NCBI RefSeq assembly: GCF_010994275.1
Contig: NZ_WMCD01000004.1
Location: forward strand, 248,001 to 312,000
Source of the DNA: Cyclobacterium jeungdonense
GTDB lineage: Bacteria; Bacteroidota; Bacteroidia; Cytophagales; Cyclobacteriaceae
Reading direction: 5' to 3'
Length of the DNA stretch: 64,000 nucleotides
Shown: positions 26,601-34,634 of the stretch, piece after piece
Layout: each line of letters starts with the position of its first letter
How positions within the stretch are numbered: the stretch's first letter is position 1
Made by a program: the position numbers and the translations under genes
Notes under the pieces: generated by a model
Databases searched by the model: none
What the model was told of the DNA's origin: nothing
Seen by the model: the letters and a program-made list of their open reading frames with translations, nothing else

Positions 26601-26702
26601 TTCCTTTTCCCTGGGATTAAGATCCACCGACAATCGGGGAACCAGAGCAAATCCAATGATTGCCAAAACGAAAAATACGATTACCAGTCGGAAGGGTGTC
26701 AT
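23604..26702 (-). CDS. RND-superfamily efflux permease without adjacent partner genes
   Basis: A 1032-residue inner-membrane permease with the standard two-fold layout: one N-terminal helix, large periplasmic loop, helices 2-6 (about 335-485), then the second half (helix 7 about 513-530, helices 8-12 from about 868). The relay-helix motif is GLIVDNAIIMID; the usual second Asp of VDD is Asn. The second-half motif is GLAVNAAIFIVND. Members pump drugs, metals or lipids using the proton gradient. Neither a membrane-fusion protein nor a TolC-type channel is next to it. Instead it is flanked by two beta-propeller lipoproteins on the same strand. The substrate is unknown. Confidence 0.93.
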   Translation of the reverse strand: MTPFRLVIVFFVLAIIGFALVPRLSVDLNPREKEPVLNIGFSVRSAAPELVEKLATSPLEGVLSQLSELKKTTSVSNYNQGSIQLRFDKRTDMEYKKFEVSALIRQVYPSLDSKVSYPTITQSAQRDIQEKRPILTYSINGPFASFEIKKITEDILVSALNKIEEVEEMEVRGANDLYLYVTYNIQKLQSLKLSRSTLENKLRNSFGRNFPGLAMNVSGESLFLEIDRSLVSLAALENLLIGRLGGKEIFLKDVANLTMEEAAPQRFYRINGNNSVSLTINSRDGVNKVLVADKIRETIAATKSQLPEGFDVRLEFDDTSFLEKELQKIYKRSGLSILILILFIFLINRNLRYLITLFLGIIVNVSLTAIILYALGTDIHLYSLAGLTISFGLIVDNAIIMIDHLHKHKNRRVFLALLAASLTTIAALLMVFLLPEDDRKNLGDFSIVVAVMLGVSLLIALLFTPAVYSLLFKGSSRKGRKLTFPQLRRRGRGMVAYARTVAFMAKHRKAFVVGLVLLFGLPVFYLPAKWEGQEWYNSTIGSTHYQETIRPYVDKAFGGSMRMFVRGVFEKSSYREAERTRLYVNANLAFGNTLEQMDFIIREFEAYLKGVEGIDKFVTTVNSGQNARIEITFKEAYETSALPYRLKGKLAMKSTDWSGVRWNIYGVGQGFYTGPGGEGIPSFRAELRGYNYTELEKQADILASKLLSHRRIQEVNTNERLSWGEQKTEEYVLEFDQQQLALSGTNQYEIVNALQDMSLHEQPSMYLEVDDDRYGMVIREKQSSRFSRFDLENSSLITGEDRIVKVSGVGSLEKEFTTNALHKEDRQYIRLVSFEYMGSAKFGGEFLDEVLDEMKASMPIGYSASRQTYSWNYDQAKRQYGLLLVLIAGIFVICSILFENFKQPLYIIFIIPVSFIGLFLIFSLFDFYFDQGGYAAFVMLGGLAVNAAIFIVNDLNNRQGKNYNRDVLKAVAGKATPILLTILSTCFGLIPFVMEGQNEIFWFSLAIGTIGGLIFSMVGVFLALPVFLWKTK

Positions 26703-26752
26703 CGATTGAGGGCTTTAGGTAATGGCTTGGTGGGGTGCATCGGTCAAAGTCG

Positions 26753-27904
26753 TTATTGAATCTCATAGAAATAATAGACAAGGTAATCGAGTTCCTCATC
26801 CACCCTGGGAAGCTGCAGATTTCGGCGGGCAAACAACCTCCCTCCCTGGTACCTGAAATCGATATCCATATGCCCCTCCCATACCTTCCTCTTATCTTTT
26901 ATCACTTGGTAATAAGGGATTTTATATTCCTTCTCAAGCGCAGAGAATTCTTCTCCCCCCACTATGTTTCTGGGCAAAGCATCTACTTTATCCTGGGGTG
27001 CTGCTCCCTGGTAGGCGGTCATCAGATACCCGTTCGACTGATATAAGTTGACATAACTGGAAGCGCCAAGTTCCTTGAAGAACCGGTCAAAAGCTTCCGC
27101 TTTGGGAGAAGCAGGATCAATCTGCACATAAGCTTCTCCGGGTTCTAAATGTATGGTATCTTGCAATTCCAGCTCCGGAAAGGAATATTGGTAAATTTCA
27201 GGTGAATAAGCGAACAAAAGATAAATAGTATTACCATCTCTTATGGAAAAAGGCGCAGTTTCCCGGTATTGGCCAGGATTTTTTATCATCTGGGAGGAAG
27301 CGGGAAAATATTGACTGGTTAGGATCTTATCCTGCTCCAGATCATATACGGTCAAAAAAGGAAATTGGGAAAGAAAATCCTCCTGCTTAAATAATTCCTT
27401 TGAAGGTTTGTCAGGAAAAATATTGGTAAAAAGTACACCATCAGAAAGGGCATTCACATGACCTACACCATAAGTATTGGTAAAAATACCAAATGGAATT
27501 TCCCTGGAATCAGTCAACCTAAATTCTAAATCATACCTGTAAATTTCATTTTCGGTGAAAATAATGACTTCCTCAGGACCCTGGTAATGCGCGGATATAA
27601 AATACTGGCCAAAACTATCTTTACCATCGCCGGTTAGATTCCTGGCCAGCAAAATTTTTCCATTACTGCCCACCCTTACCATTTCTTTCCTTTGAAAATC
27701 ATACATGAGATACTCTGACCTGTCAGGTTTGATGTCCAGGATACTAAGTCCGCCAAGGTAATCGATCACCAGGCTGTCCGTGATCACAAACCGGGGTTCA
27801 AAATCATCGTTTGATAAATTTTCCTGCCCGCTATTGGAGCAGGAAAAATTTAAACCGATCATCAGCCCAATCAGAAACAAATGACAAAAGCGTTGGGAAA
27901 GCAT
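26753..27904 (-). CDS. 6-bladed beta-propeller lipoprotein (1)
   Basis: A 383-residue protein from the ATG at 27904 with lipoprotein signal MLSQRFCHLFLIGLMIGLNFSC. The mature part carries propeller-type strands (YLGGLSILDIKPDRSEYLMYDFQRKEMVRVGSNGKILLARNL, NEIYRYDLEFRLTDSREI). It lies 50 bases before the RND permease and probably heads a three-gene transcript (propeller, permease, propeller). Function unknown; possibly a periplasmic or surface partner of the pump, on position only. Confidence 0.82.
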   Translation of the reverse strand: MLSQRFCHLFLIGLMIGLNFSCSNSGQENLSNDDFEPRFVITDSLVIDYLGGLSILDIKPDRSEYLMYDFQRKEMVRVGSNGKILLARNLTGDGKDSFGQYFISAHYQGPEEVIIFTENEIYRYDLEFRLTDSREIPFGIFTNTYGVGHVNALSDGVLFTNIFPDKPSKELFKQEDFLSQFPFLTVYDLEQDKILTSQYFPASSQMIKNPGQYRETAPFSIRDGNTIYLLFAYSPEIYQYSFPELELQDTIHLEPGEAYVQIDPASPKAEAFDRFFKELGASSYVNLYQSNGYLMTAYQGAAPQDKVDALPRNIVGGEEFSALEKEYKIPYYQVIKDKRKVWEGHMDIDFRYQGGRLFARRNLQLPRVDEELDYLVYYFYEIQ

Positions 27905-27975
27905 ATACAAAAATTAAATATTGGTTAAGCCTAGAAATCCATATCTTATTAAAACTAAATAAATAATTTTTAAAA

Positions 27976-27983
27976 CAAAAATA
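27976..27983 (-). promoter_or_regulatory. Possible -7 box for the propeller/RND operon
   Basis: The minus strand reads TATTTTTG about 72 bases before the ATG at 27904. It lacks a good -33 partner and sits beside the T tail of the rny terminator, so it is uncertain. Confidence 0.3.
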
Positions 27984-28002
27984 TTCCCCCTTTTTTTACC
28001 TC

Positions 28003-28045
28003 GGAAATAAAAAAGGGCAGCCATTCCTTGCGGAAGGCCACCCTT
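28003..28045 (-). terminator. Terminator of rny
   Basis: On the minus strand: AAGGG, TG, GCC, TTCC, tetraloop GCAA, GGAA, T, GGC, TG, CCCTT, followed by a T run. The stem is interrupted by small symmetric mismatches but long. It lies 32 bases after the rny stop codon. Confidence 0.85.
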
Positions 28046-28076
28046 AATGAATGTGTGAACTGCTACCAGCTATAAA

Positions 28077-29642
28077 CTATTTTGCATAATTAACCGATCG
28101 CATTTCCCGGATAACAGTAATTTTGATCTGTCCCGGATATTGCATTTCTTTTTCTATTTTTTGAGAAATTTCGAATGACAATCGGCCTGCGGTCGTATCG
28201 TCTACATTATCTGCATCCACAAGCACGCGCAATTCCCTGCCTGCCTGCATGGCAAAACATTTGTTAACACCTTCAAAGCTCAGAGCCAGGTCCTCCAGGT
28301 CTTTGAGTCGTTTGATGTAGCTGTCCATGATTTCCCTTCGTGCCCCAGGTCTGGAACCGGATATGGCATCGCAGGCCTGTACGATGGGTGAAAGCATGGA
28401 GGTCATTTCGATCTCGTCATGGTGAGCACCGATAGCATTGATCACTTCAGGATGCTCTTTATGTTTTTTTGCCAACTCCATGCCCAGTATAGCATGGGGT
28501 AGTTCTGCTTCTTCAGGGTATACCTTGCCGATGTCGTGAAGCAAGCCGGCTCTTTTTGCAAGCTTGGCATTGATTCCCATTTCGGCCGCCATGGTTGCGC
28601 AAAGTTTTGCCACTTCCCGCGAGTGCTGTAGGAGGTTTTGCCCATAAGAGGACCGAAAACGCATCCTTCCGACCATTTTGATCAATTCGGGATGCAGACC
28701 ATGTATTCCCAGATCAATACAGGTTCGCTCTCCTATTTCGATAATTTCTTCATCGATGTTTTTCTCTGTCTTAGCGACCACTTCTTCTATCCGGGCTGGG
28801 TGAATCCTTCCATCCTGTACCAGCCGGTGCAGGGACAATCGTGCCACTTCTCTTCTTACCGGATCAAAGCCGGAAATGATAATGGCTTCAGGGGTATCGT
28901 CTACCACGATCTCCACTCCAGTGGCTGCTTCAAGGGCCCGGATATTTCTTCCTTCCCTACCAATGATTTTCCCTTTTACATCATCGCTCTCGATATTGAA
29001 GACCGACACGCAATTTTCGATGGCATGTTCGGTAGCTGTTCGCTGAATGGTATCGAGAACGATCTTCTTGGCCTGTTTGGTGGCACTGAGTTTGGCCTGA
29101 TCCAGTATGTCCTTAATATGAGATGACGCCTTCGTAGCTGCTTCATCCTTTAACATCTCGATCAATTGTTCCCGCGCCTCTTCACGTGTCAGGAGTGCCA
29201 CTTTCTCCAGGTCCGTAATCCGCTGCTGCGTCACCTTATCCAATTCATCTTTTCTAATCTGGACCGCGTGCAATTGGGCACTTAGGTTTTCTTTTTTACT
29301 ATCCAGTTCGGCTTCCTTCCGCTTGAGCTGCTCCATTTCTTTGGAAAGGATTTGTTCCCGTTGCTTCAGCTTGTTTTCATTGGTAATAAGGATGTTTTTC
29401 TTTTTGCCCACTTCATCCTCAAACTCGGATTTGAGGCGAAGGTATTTTTCTTTCGCCTCCAGAATCTTATCTTTCTTCAGTCCTTCTGCAGTGATTTCTG
29501 CCTCTCTTAGAACGCTTTTCGCTTTTTCCTTTGCTTCCGCCTCTATTTTCTTACTATTATTTTTAATAAAAAATCCAGCAAGAAGGGCGCCCAGCAAAAT
29601 GCCAATGGCTCCTGATAAAATGATGTATAATGAAAATCCCAT
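28077..29642 (-). CDS. rny: Ribonuclease Y
   Basis: A 521-residue membrane-anchored endoribonuclease that starts mRNA decay. Residues 3-25 form the single N-terminal membrane helix, about 30-200 a long charged coiled coil, then a KH RNA-binding domain with [28 protein letters not shown], and an HD domain with the metal-binding pair in [14 protein letters not shown]. The C-terminus [16 protein letters not shown] is typical. It lies 69 bases after zapA and ends the pheT operon. Confidence 0.97.
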   Translation of the reverse strand: MGFSLYIILSGAIGILLGALLAGFFIKNNSKKIEAEAKEKAKSVLREAEITAEGLKKDKILEAKEKYLRLKSEFEDEVGKKKNILITNENKLKQREQILSKEMEQLKRKEAELDSKKENLSAQLHAVQIRKDELDKVTQQRITDLEKVALLTREEAREQLIEMLKDEAATKASSHIKDILDQAKLSATKQAKKIVLDTIQRTATEHAIENCVSVFNIESDDVKGKIIGREGRNIRALEAATGVEIVVDDTPEAIIISGFDPVRREVARLSLHRLVQDGRIHPARIEEVVAKTEKNIDEEIIEIGERTCIDLGIHGLHPELIKMVGRMRFRSSYGQNLLQHSREVAKLCATMAAEMGINAKLAKRAGLLHDIGKVYPEEAELPHAILGMELAKKHKEHPEVINAIGAHHDEIEMTSMLSPIVQACDAISGSRPGARREIMDSYIKRLKDLEDLALSFEGVNKCFAMQAGRELRVLVDADNVDDTTAGRLSFEISQKIEKEMQYPGQIKITVIREMRSVNYAK

Positions 29643-29711
29643 AGATATAGTTGAGTTTATCTACCGGAAAAAAATGCACTACTGCTGTGTTGGGACTTGA
29701 CGGACTATAGG

Positions 29712-29996
29712 TTAGAGTAAAGCATCCAGACGTTGATTGACCTGTGATACCACGTTTTTGATCTGCTCGCTTTCATTGCTTTGGGTTTCGTTTAGCTCCA
29801 TGGATTCCACCATGCAATCAAACGAGACCATTGCAAGCAGGTCCTGTCGGTCTTCCAGGCCAAACTCTTCCCTGTACTTTTTAATTTTATCGTTAATCAA
29901 CTTCCCCACCCGCCTGATTCTGGCTTCTTCATCAGCCTTCACCTTCATTGGATATTCTCTATCTCCAATTTTTATTCTAATTGAAAGTGTATCCAT
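29712..29996 (-). CDS. zapA: Cell-division protein ZapA
   Basis: A 94-residue protein with the ZapA N-terminal fold (LSIRIKIGDREYPMKVKADEEARIRRVGKLINDKIKKY) and a C-terminal coiled coil (ESEQIKNVVSQVNQRLDALL). ZapA cross-links FtsZ filaments at the division ring. It is encoded between a small coiled-coil protein (one base apart) and rny, in the same transcript as pheT, an arrangement that is common in Bacteroidota. Confidence 0.92.
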   Translation of the reverse strand: MDTLSIRIKIGDREYPMKVKADEEARIRRVGKLINDKIKKYREEFGLEDRQDLLAMVSFDCMVESMELNETQSNESEQIKNVVSQVNQRLDALL

Positions 29997-29997
29997 A

Positions 29998-30285
29998 TTA
30001 TTCAGACAGGTAAGTGATAATCTTATCGATTTCTTTTATATAGCTATCAATTCTCCCCTTCAATTCAGCAGACGCTTTATTTTCTACCGGTATGTTTCTT
30101 ACAATTTTACTAATTTTAATTTGATTTTTAAAATCTTCGAGTGCTTCTTCCTGGTCTGACAGTTTCTTTTGGTAGGACAAAAGTTGATTTTTAAGGGCAG
30201 AATTTTCCTGTTCGAGCAGCCTGACCTTCTGTTCGACCCGTTCTGTCAGCCTTTCCAGCTTCTGAAGCTCCTCAAAATCCTTCAT
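29998..30285 (-). CDS. Small coiled-coil protein upstream of zapA
   Basis: A 95-residue protein. Residues about 8-55 are a heptad-rich coiled coil (LTERVEQKVRLLEQENSALKNQLLSYQKKLSDQEEALEDF); the remainder ends IDSYIKEIDKIITYLSE. No named family was recognised. It is separated by one base from both pheT and zapA, so it is translated with them. The size and layout recall ZapB, the coiled-coil partner of ZapA in gammaproteobacteria, but that likeness may only reflect the coiled coil. Confidence 0.82.
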   Translation of the reverse strand: MKDFEELQKLERLTERVEQKVRLLEQENSALKNQLLSYQKKLSDQEEALEDFKNQIKISKIVRNIPVENKASAELKGRIDSYIKEIDKIITYLSE

Positions 30286-30286
30286 T

Positions 30287-32698
30287 TTATTTTCTGATCA
30301 ATGCCCCCGCATTCTTTTCAAAGGCAGCCATTAATTTGTTCATGGTCTTATCAATCAATTTATCCGTCAGGGTCTGTTGGTCATCCTGAAGGTAAAAACT
30401 CAACGCATAGGCCTTCTGATTGGACTCTACTTTATCTCCTTTGTACACATCAAAAACGTTGATCCGCTTTAGAAGCTTCCCTCCGGCCTTATTCGCTATC
30501 TGGCGCAACTCCTCAAAACTAACCTGCTGATCAATTACCAACGAAAGATCCCTTCTTACTTCCGGAAATCGCGATATCTCCTTGAATTTCTCTTGCTTTT
30601 TAGCCAACCGGACCAACCTATCCCAATCCAATTCTGCGTAAAAAACCTCCTGTTTTACCGATGCCTGTCGCGTTACTGCTTGCTCCAAAAGCCCGATTTT
30701 ACCGATCTCCTGCTGATTTGTTCGTAATATCAGACCATACGTATAAGGCGTATCCTCAACTATTTCCACCTCTGGAAGCGGTACATTCAGTTTGACTAAC
30801 AGTGCTTCTACCACCGCATAAAGCTCCGGAAAGCCCACTTCGGTTACCGGATGGATCCAGTTTTCCTTGCTGGAATTTCCTGTAAGAAATAGGGAAAGTC
30901 GATTCCCTTCCGCAAAACCTTTAGCCTTTTTAAAATAAACGGTTCCAAACTCAAATAATTTCAAATCTTTTTGACGCCGGTTGATATTGTGTGCCAATAC
31001 TTCCAGGCCCGTGTAAAGGAGCGTTTGCCGGAGCACATCCAGATCTTCACTCAATTTATTCAGGATCACCACATCCTCTTCAGCGTTTAAGAACCCGGAA
31101 GCCGCTGAAAAGGCGGAGCTACTCAGGGAATTGGTGATAATTTCATGGTATCCCATTCCGGCCAGGGTTTCAGAAATTCGGTACTGTAGCTTATTTTGAT
31201 CCTTTTCCGGATGCTCCGCCAGGTATTCCGACTGGTAGTTCTCTTCCAGAGTAATGGAGTCAAAGCCGTATATTCTTAAGATTTCCTCAATGACATCTGC
31301 CTCCCGGGTAACATCCACCCGGTATGGGGGTACCAACGCCAGAAAACCCTCCTCTGTCTCCTGATCCACCCGGATGTCCAGTGATTTAAGGATGGTTTTG
31401 ATTTCGCTCCGGTCAATCACTGCCCCGATTAGCCGGTCTACGTGGCGGTATTTTACCGGAATCCGGACATCTTCTATCGGCTCAGGATAGTGGTCCACTA
31501 TACCGGAACTGATTTCTCCTCCGGCCAACTCGCAAATAAGCATGGCGGCTCTTTTCAATGCAAAAACCGGCATGTTCGGGTCGGTACCTCTCTCAAAGCG
31601 AAAGGAAGCATCTGTCTTTATTCCATGGTGCTGCGCTCCTTTTCGAATCACATCGGCTCCAAAACAGGCACTTTCCAAAAACAAGGTGGTGGTACTATCT
31701 GAAACACCTGAATTCTGTCCTCCGAGAATTCCTGCCATGCAAAGCCCGCCCTTGTTGTCGCAAATCATTAGCTCCTCTCCTGTTAGGATTCTTTCCTTGC
31801 CGTCCAGAGTGGTGAATGGCGTGCCTTTCGGTAATTTCCTAACCGTTATTTCCGCTCCACCTATTTTATCAGCATCAAAGCCATGAAGCGGCTGTCCCAA
31901 ATCATGCAAGATAAAGTTGGTAACGTCTACAAATACGTTTATGGGTTCCAGATCGAGGGCTTTCAAATAATCTTGTAACCACTTGGGAGATGGGATTGCC
32001 TTCACTCCACTAATCGTTAGCCCTGCGTATCGGGGACAGTCCTTTTGGTCTTCAACTGTCACCTTAAAAGCGCGGTCCTCACGAGCTACGAAAAATCCCG
32101 ACACGTCCGGCATTTTGAGGTCTTTGTGCAACAGTGCCTTCAAATCCCTGGCTACTCCCAAATGAGACGCGGCATCCGCACGGTTTGGTGTCAGGCCGAT
32201 TTCAAGAACTATTGCCTCACTAATTTCAAATAAAGGGGCTACCGGACTCCCATTGGGCAAATCCGTGTCCAACACCAGAATACCTTCATGGCTGGCTCCC
32301 AAGCCCAGCTCATCCTCTGCACAAATCATACCTTCCGATACTTCTCCACGAATTTTGGCTTTTTTTATTTCAAAGGAACCGCCATCATTGGGATTAAGTG
32401 TGGTACCAACAGTGGCGACAGGCACCTTTTGCCCTTTGGCTACATTCGGTGCGCCACACACAATGGGCAGAATCCGATCTCCCACATCCACCTGGGTAAG
32501 ACTAAGTTTATCGGCATTGGGGTGTGGTTCACAGCGGATTACCTCCCCGACCACAATCCCTTTCAAGCTTCCCTTTACGGATTCATAGCTCGCAATGCCC
32601 TCCACCTCCAGACCAGAGGCTGTCAGTAAATCAGCAATTTCTTCCGGAGATTGGTCAAAAGGTATGTAATCTTTGAGTCTATTGATCGAAATTTTCAT
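30287..32698 (-). CDS. pheT: Phenylalanyl-tRNA synthetase beta chain
   Basis: An 803-residue subunit of the alpha2-beta2 synthetase that charges tRNA-Phe. In order: an N-terminal tRNA-binding OB domain (ANADKLSLTQVDVG near 58-71), B3/B4 editing domain (FVDVTNFILHDLGQPLHGFD), B5 domain, catalytic-like core, and C-terminal anticodon-binding FDX-ACB domain (RFPEVRRDLSLVIDQQVSFEELRQ). The length is normal. pheS is not in the window. A TAAATTTG box 23 bases upstream suggests that it starts the pheT, coiled-coil, zapA, rny operon. Confidence 0.98.
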   Translation of the reverse strand: MKISINRLKDYIPFDQSPEEIADLLTASGLEVEGIASYESVKGSLKGIVVGEVIRCEPHPNADKLSLTQVDVGDRILPIVCGAPNVAKGQKVPVATVGTTLNPNDGGSFEIKKAKIRGEVSEGMICAEDELGLGASHEGILVLDTDLPNGSPVAPLFEISEAIVLEIGLTPNRADAASHLGVARDLKALLHKDLKMPDVSGFFVAREDRAFKVTVEDQKDCPRYAGLTISGVKAIPSPKWLQDYLKALDLEPINVFVDVTNFILHDLGQPLHGFDADKIGGAEITVRKLPKGTPFTTLDGKERILTGEELMICDNKGGLCMAGILGGQNSGVSDSTTTLFLESACFGADVIRKGAQHHGIKTDASFRFERGTDPNMPVFALKRAAMLICELAGGEISSGIVDHYPEPIEDVRIPVKYRHVDRLIGAVIDRSEIKTILKSLDIRVDQETEEGFLALVPPYRVDVTREADVIEEILRIYGFDSITLEENYQSEYLAEHPEKDQNKLQYRISETLAGMGYHEIITNSLSSSAFSAASGFLNAEEDVVILNKLSEDLDVLRQTLLYTGLEVLAHNINRRQKDLKLFEFGTVYFKKAKGFAEGNRLSLFLTGNSSKENWIHPVTEVGFPELYAVVEALLVKLNVPLPEVEIVEDTPYTYGLILRTNQQEIGKIGLLEQAVTRQASVKQEVFYAELDWDRLVRLAKKQEKFKEISRFPEVRRDLSLVIDQQVSFEELRQIANKAGGKLLKRINVFDVYKGDKVESNQKAYALSFYLQDDQQTLTDKLIDKTMNKLMAAFEKNAGALIRK

Positions 32699-32720
32699 TT
32701 TTGTAGTTTTGACTAAATGA

Positions 32721-32728
32721 CAAATTTA
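32721..32728 (-). promoter_or_regulatory. -7 box for the pheT operon
   Basis: The minus strand reads TAAATTTG, a full match, 22 bases before the pheT ATG. The -33 region (TTTC) is imperfect. Confidence 0.55.
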
Positions 32729-32752
32729 CGATAATTGGCCTCTACTGAAAGG

Positions 32753-33370
32753 TTATTTATCGTAATTTTTCTCCCCTGCCCGGATCGGGATTTCTAGAAT
32801 ATTTTCCCGGGGAGGGATGGGACAGGCAAAATCAGGATTATAGGCGCAATAGGGATTATAAGCCAGATTAAAGTCTATTGTAATGGATGATTGCCCATCC
32901 TGCCGTAAGTTCAGATAACGTCCGCCACCATAGGTCTCATCGGCGGAAGTTTCATCCGCAAAGGCCAGGAAAAAATTCCTCCGATCCATTTCATCTTCTG
33001 CCTGCAGCAATAGCAACTTAACGGGTTCGCCCTTCAGGTCGAACACAGCAAAGGAATGCCGGATGTACCGTTCCACGCTTCCGTCGGTCATGGGCACCTC
33101 CATTAAGCTTTTATTGGCAACAGGCTCCATCCTCGCCCGGACCTTATAAGCAGGATCAATGGGATAGAAATCAAGTGAATCCAACAAGTCTTTTTGTTCC
33201 TCCGTTAGGGGAGAATCCAAGTTGTATTTGAGAAATTTAAATTGACGTTCTCTTTCCGCCTCAATGGTATTTTGATAAAATTCCGGATCCTCGGTTCCGG
33301 TAAATGTATACAATAGGGATGCTGTAATCACCAGGGCTACAATTGCCCAAAACACGTTATTTTTATTCAT
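32753..33370 (-). CDS. DUF1684 family exported protein
   Basis: A 205-residue protein from the ATG at 33370; the two codons before it would need a TTG start. It has an N-terminal membrane anchor or signal (NVFWAIVALVITASLLYTF). The C-terminal half carries the DUF1684 pattern: FADETSADETYGGGRYLNL, IDFNLAYNPYCAYNPDFACPIPPRENILEIPI. Three cysteines lie in this region. Biochemical function is unknown. It lies 6 bases after radC. Confidence 0.88.
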   Translation of the reverse strand: MNKNNVFWAIVALVITASLLYTFTGTEDPEFYQNTIEAERERQFKFLKYNLDSPLTEEQKDLLDSLDFYPIDPAYKVRARMEPVANKSLMEVPMTDGSVERYIRHSFAVFDLKGEPVKLLLLQAEDEMDRRNFFLAFADETSADETYGGGRYLNLRQDGQSSITIDFNLAYNPYCAYNPDFACPIPPRENILEIPIRAGEKNYDK

Positions 33371-33376
33371 AGTCAA

Positions 33377-34072
33377 TCAAATCATGCCTTCATCTGCGAA
33401 GCTAAAATAGCCAACATCCGTGAAAATAACATGATCCAGTACCGGAAGCTCCAGATTTTTACCCACCAGGCACAGCTTTTTAGTTAGGCTAATATCTGCC
33501 GCAGAGGGCTTAAGATTGCCTGAGGGATGATTATGCACCAAAATCAAGGCATTGGCCAACTGTTCAATTCCAAATTTAAAAATCAATTTTGGATCGGCAA
33601 TCGTCGCTGATGTCCCGCCCTGACTAATCAATTGTTTTTTGATGACCAGGTTGCTGCGATTTAGAAAAAGAACATAAAAATACTCTATTGATTCATCCTG
33701 TAGTTCCTGGCGCATCAGACGGTAGACATCTGCGGATGAGGTGATTTTTGCCTTTTTCTGTGGATCTGCTTCTTTTCGTCGTCTCCCCAACTCCAAGGCA
33801 CTGACAATACTGATGGCCTTAGCTTCCCCGATTCCCTTAAACTTTTTCAAGTCATTGACGGATAGTTTAGCCAATTGGGCAAGATCATGGTTGACACTTT
33901 TGAGAATATGCCTGGAAAGGTCTACCGCACTTAGATGCTGGGTACCCGAACCAATCAAAATGGCAATTAATTCTGCATCCGATAGATGCGCCTTTCCCCG
34001 TAGAAGTAACTTCTCACGAGGACGATCTTCTTCCGCAAGGGCGGAAATACGTATCGACTGGTACTCTTCCAT
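33377..34072 (-). CDS. radC: RadC/JAB-domain DNA repair protein homologue
   Basis: A 231-residue protein with an N-terminal helix-hairpin-helix region (LKKFKGIGEAKAISIVSALELGRR, about 72-95) and a C-terminal JAB/MPN domain with the metal-binding HNHPSGNLKPSAADISLTKKL (about 180-200). Historically linked to radiation repair, but the actual role is uncertain; many members sit near mobile DNA. Here it sits between rpsT and a DUF1684 gene in ordinary chromosome context. Confidence 0.95.
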   Translation of the reverse strand: MEEYQSIRISALAEEDRPREKLLLRGKAHLSDAELIAILIGSGTQHLSAVDLSRHILKSVNHDLAQLAKLSVNDLKKFKGIGEAKAISIVSALELGRRRKEADPQKKAKITSSADVYRLMRQELQDESIEYFYVLFLNRSNLVIKKQLISQGGTSATIADPKLIFKFGIEQLANALILVHNHPSGNLKPSAADISLTKKLCLVGKNLELPVLDHVIFTDVGYFSFADEGMI

Positions 34073-34169
34073 GGTAAAAAATAAGTGGATAAGGGTTGCC
34101 CTGTCTGCCTCCTAAATTCATCACTCTTCAATCTAAGGAATACTTTTAAAAAATTTAACGAAAAAGCAC

Positions 34170-34198
34170 AAAAAAACCCTCCCGGATTCTCAGGAGGG
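34170..34198 (-). terminator. Terminator of rpsT
   Basis: On the minus strand CCCTCC (34198-34193), a 10-base loop, GGAGGG (34182-34177), then a T run to 34170. It lies 28 bases after the rpsT stop codon. Confidence 0.85.
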
Positions 34199-34226
34199 CA
34201 TTATTTTCTTGAAAAAACGCGCTTTT

Positions 34227-34478
34227 TTAAATAGCGTTTACCAGTTTTGTTAACTTCGACTTTTTGTTGGCCGCATTGTTTTTATGTATGACATTTTTCT
34301 TCGCCAGCTTATCGAGCATGGAAGTAACCTGCTTCAACAATTCTTGCGCCTCTGATTTGTCTTCGGTATTTCTCAATTTCTTGATAAACGTCCGGGTGGT
34401 TTTGGCCTGATACCTATTCCTCAATCTTTTGGCTTCATTTGCACGAATTCTCTTTAAAGCCGATTTGTGATTTGCCAT
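34227..34478 (-). CDS. rpsT: Small ribosomal subunit protein bS20
   Basis: An 83-residue basic ribosomal protein with the standard start MANHKSALKRIRANEAKRLRNR and end KNVIHKNNAANKKSKLTKLVNAI. It is a single-gene unit with its own strong promoter and terminator. Confidence 0.97.
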   Translation of the reverse strand: MANHKSALKRIRANEAKRLRNRYQAKTTRTFIKKLRNTEDKSEAQELLKQVTSMLDKLAKKNVIHKNNAANKKSKLTKLVNAI

Positions 34479-34520
34479 ATGCTATATGATTAACTTTTAG
34501 TCCTAGATCTTTATGGATCG

Positions 34521-34551
34521 CAAATTTAACGGTTTAATTTTTAATTGCAAA
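34521..34551 (-). promoter_or_regulatory. Strong promoter of rpsT
   Basis: On the minus strand TTTG (34551-34548), a 19-base spacer, TAAATTTG (34528-34521): complete consensus. The predicted leader is about 37 bases. Confidence 0.8.
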
Positions 34552-34634
34552 ACAATTGAATAAATATGGACATGAAAAGGTTTTATATTTTGTACGATTT
34601 TTAGTAATTTCATCAAGCGCTACCTCATTTGATT

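Noticed and set aside
28638..29126. A 162-codon plus-strand open frame inside rny
   Set aside because: Antisense to the KH and HD domains of RNase Y; no recognisable protein, no promoter.
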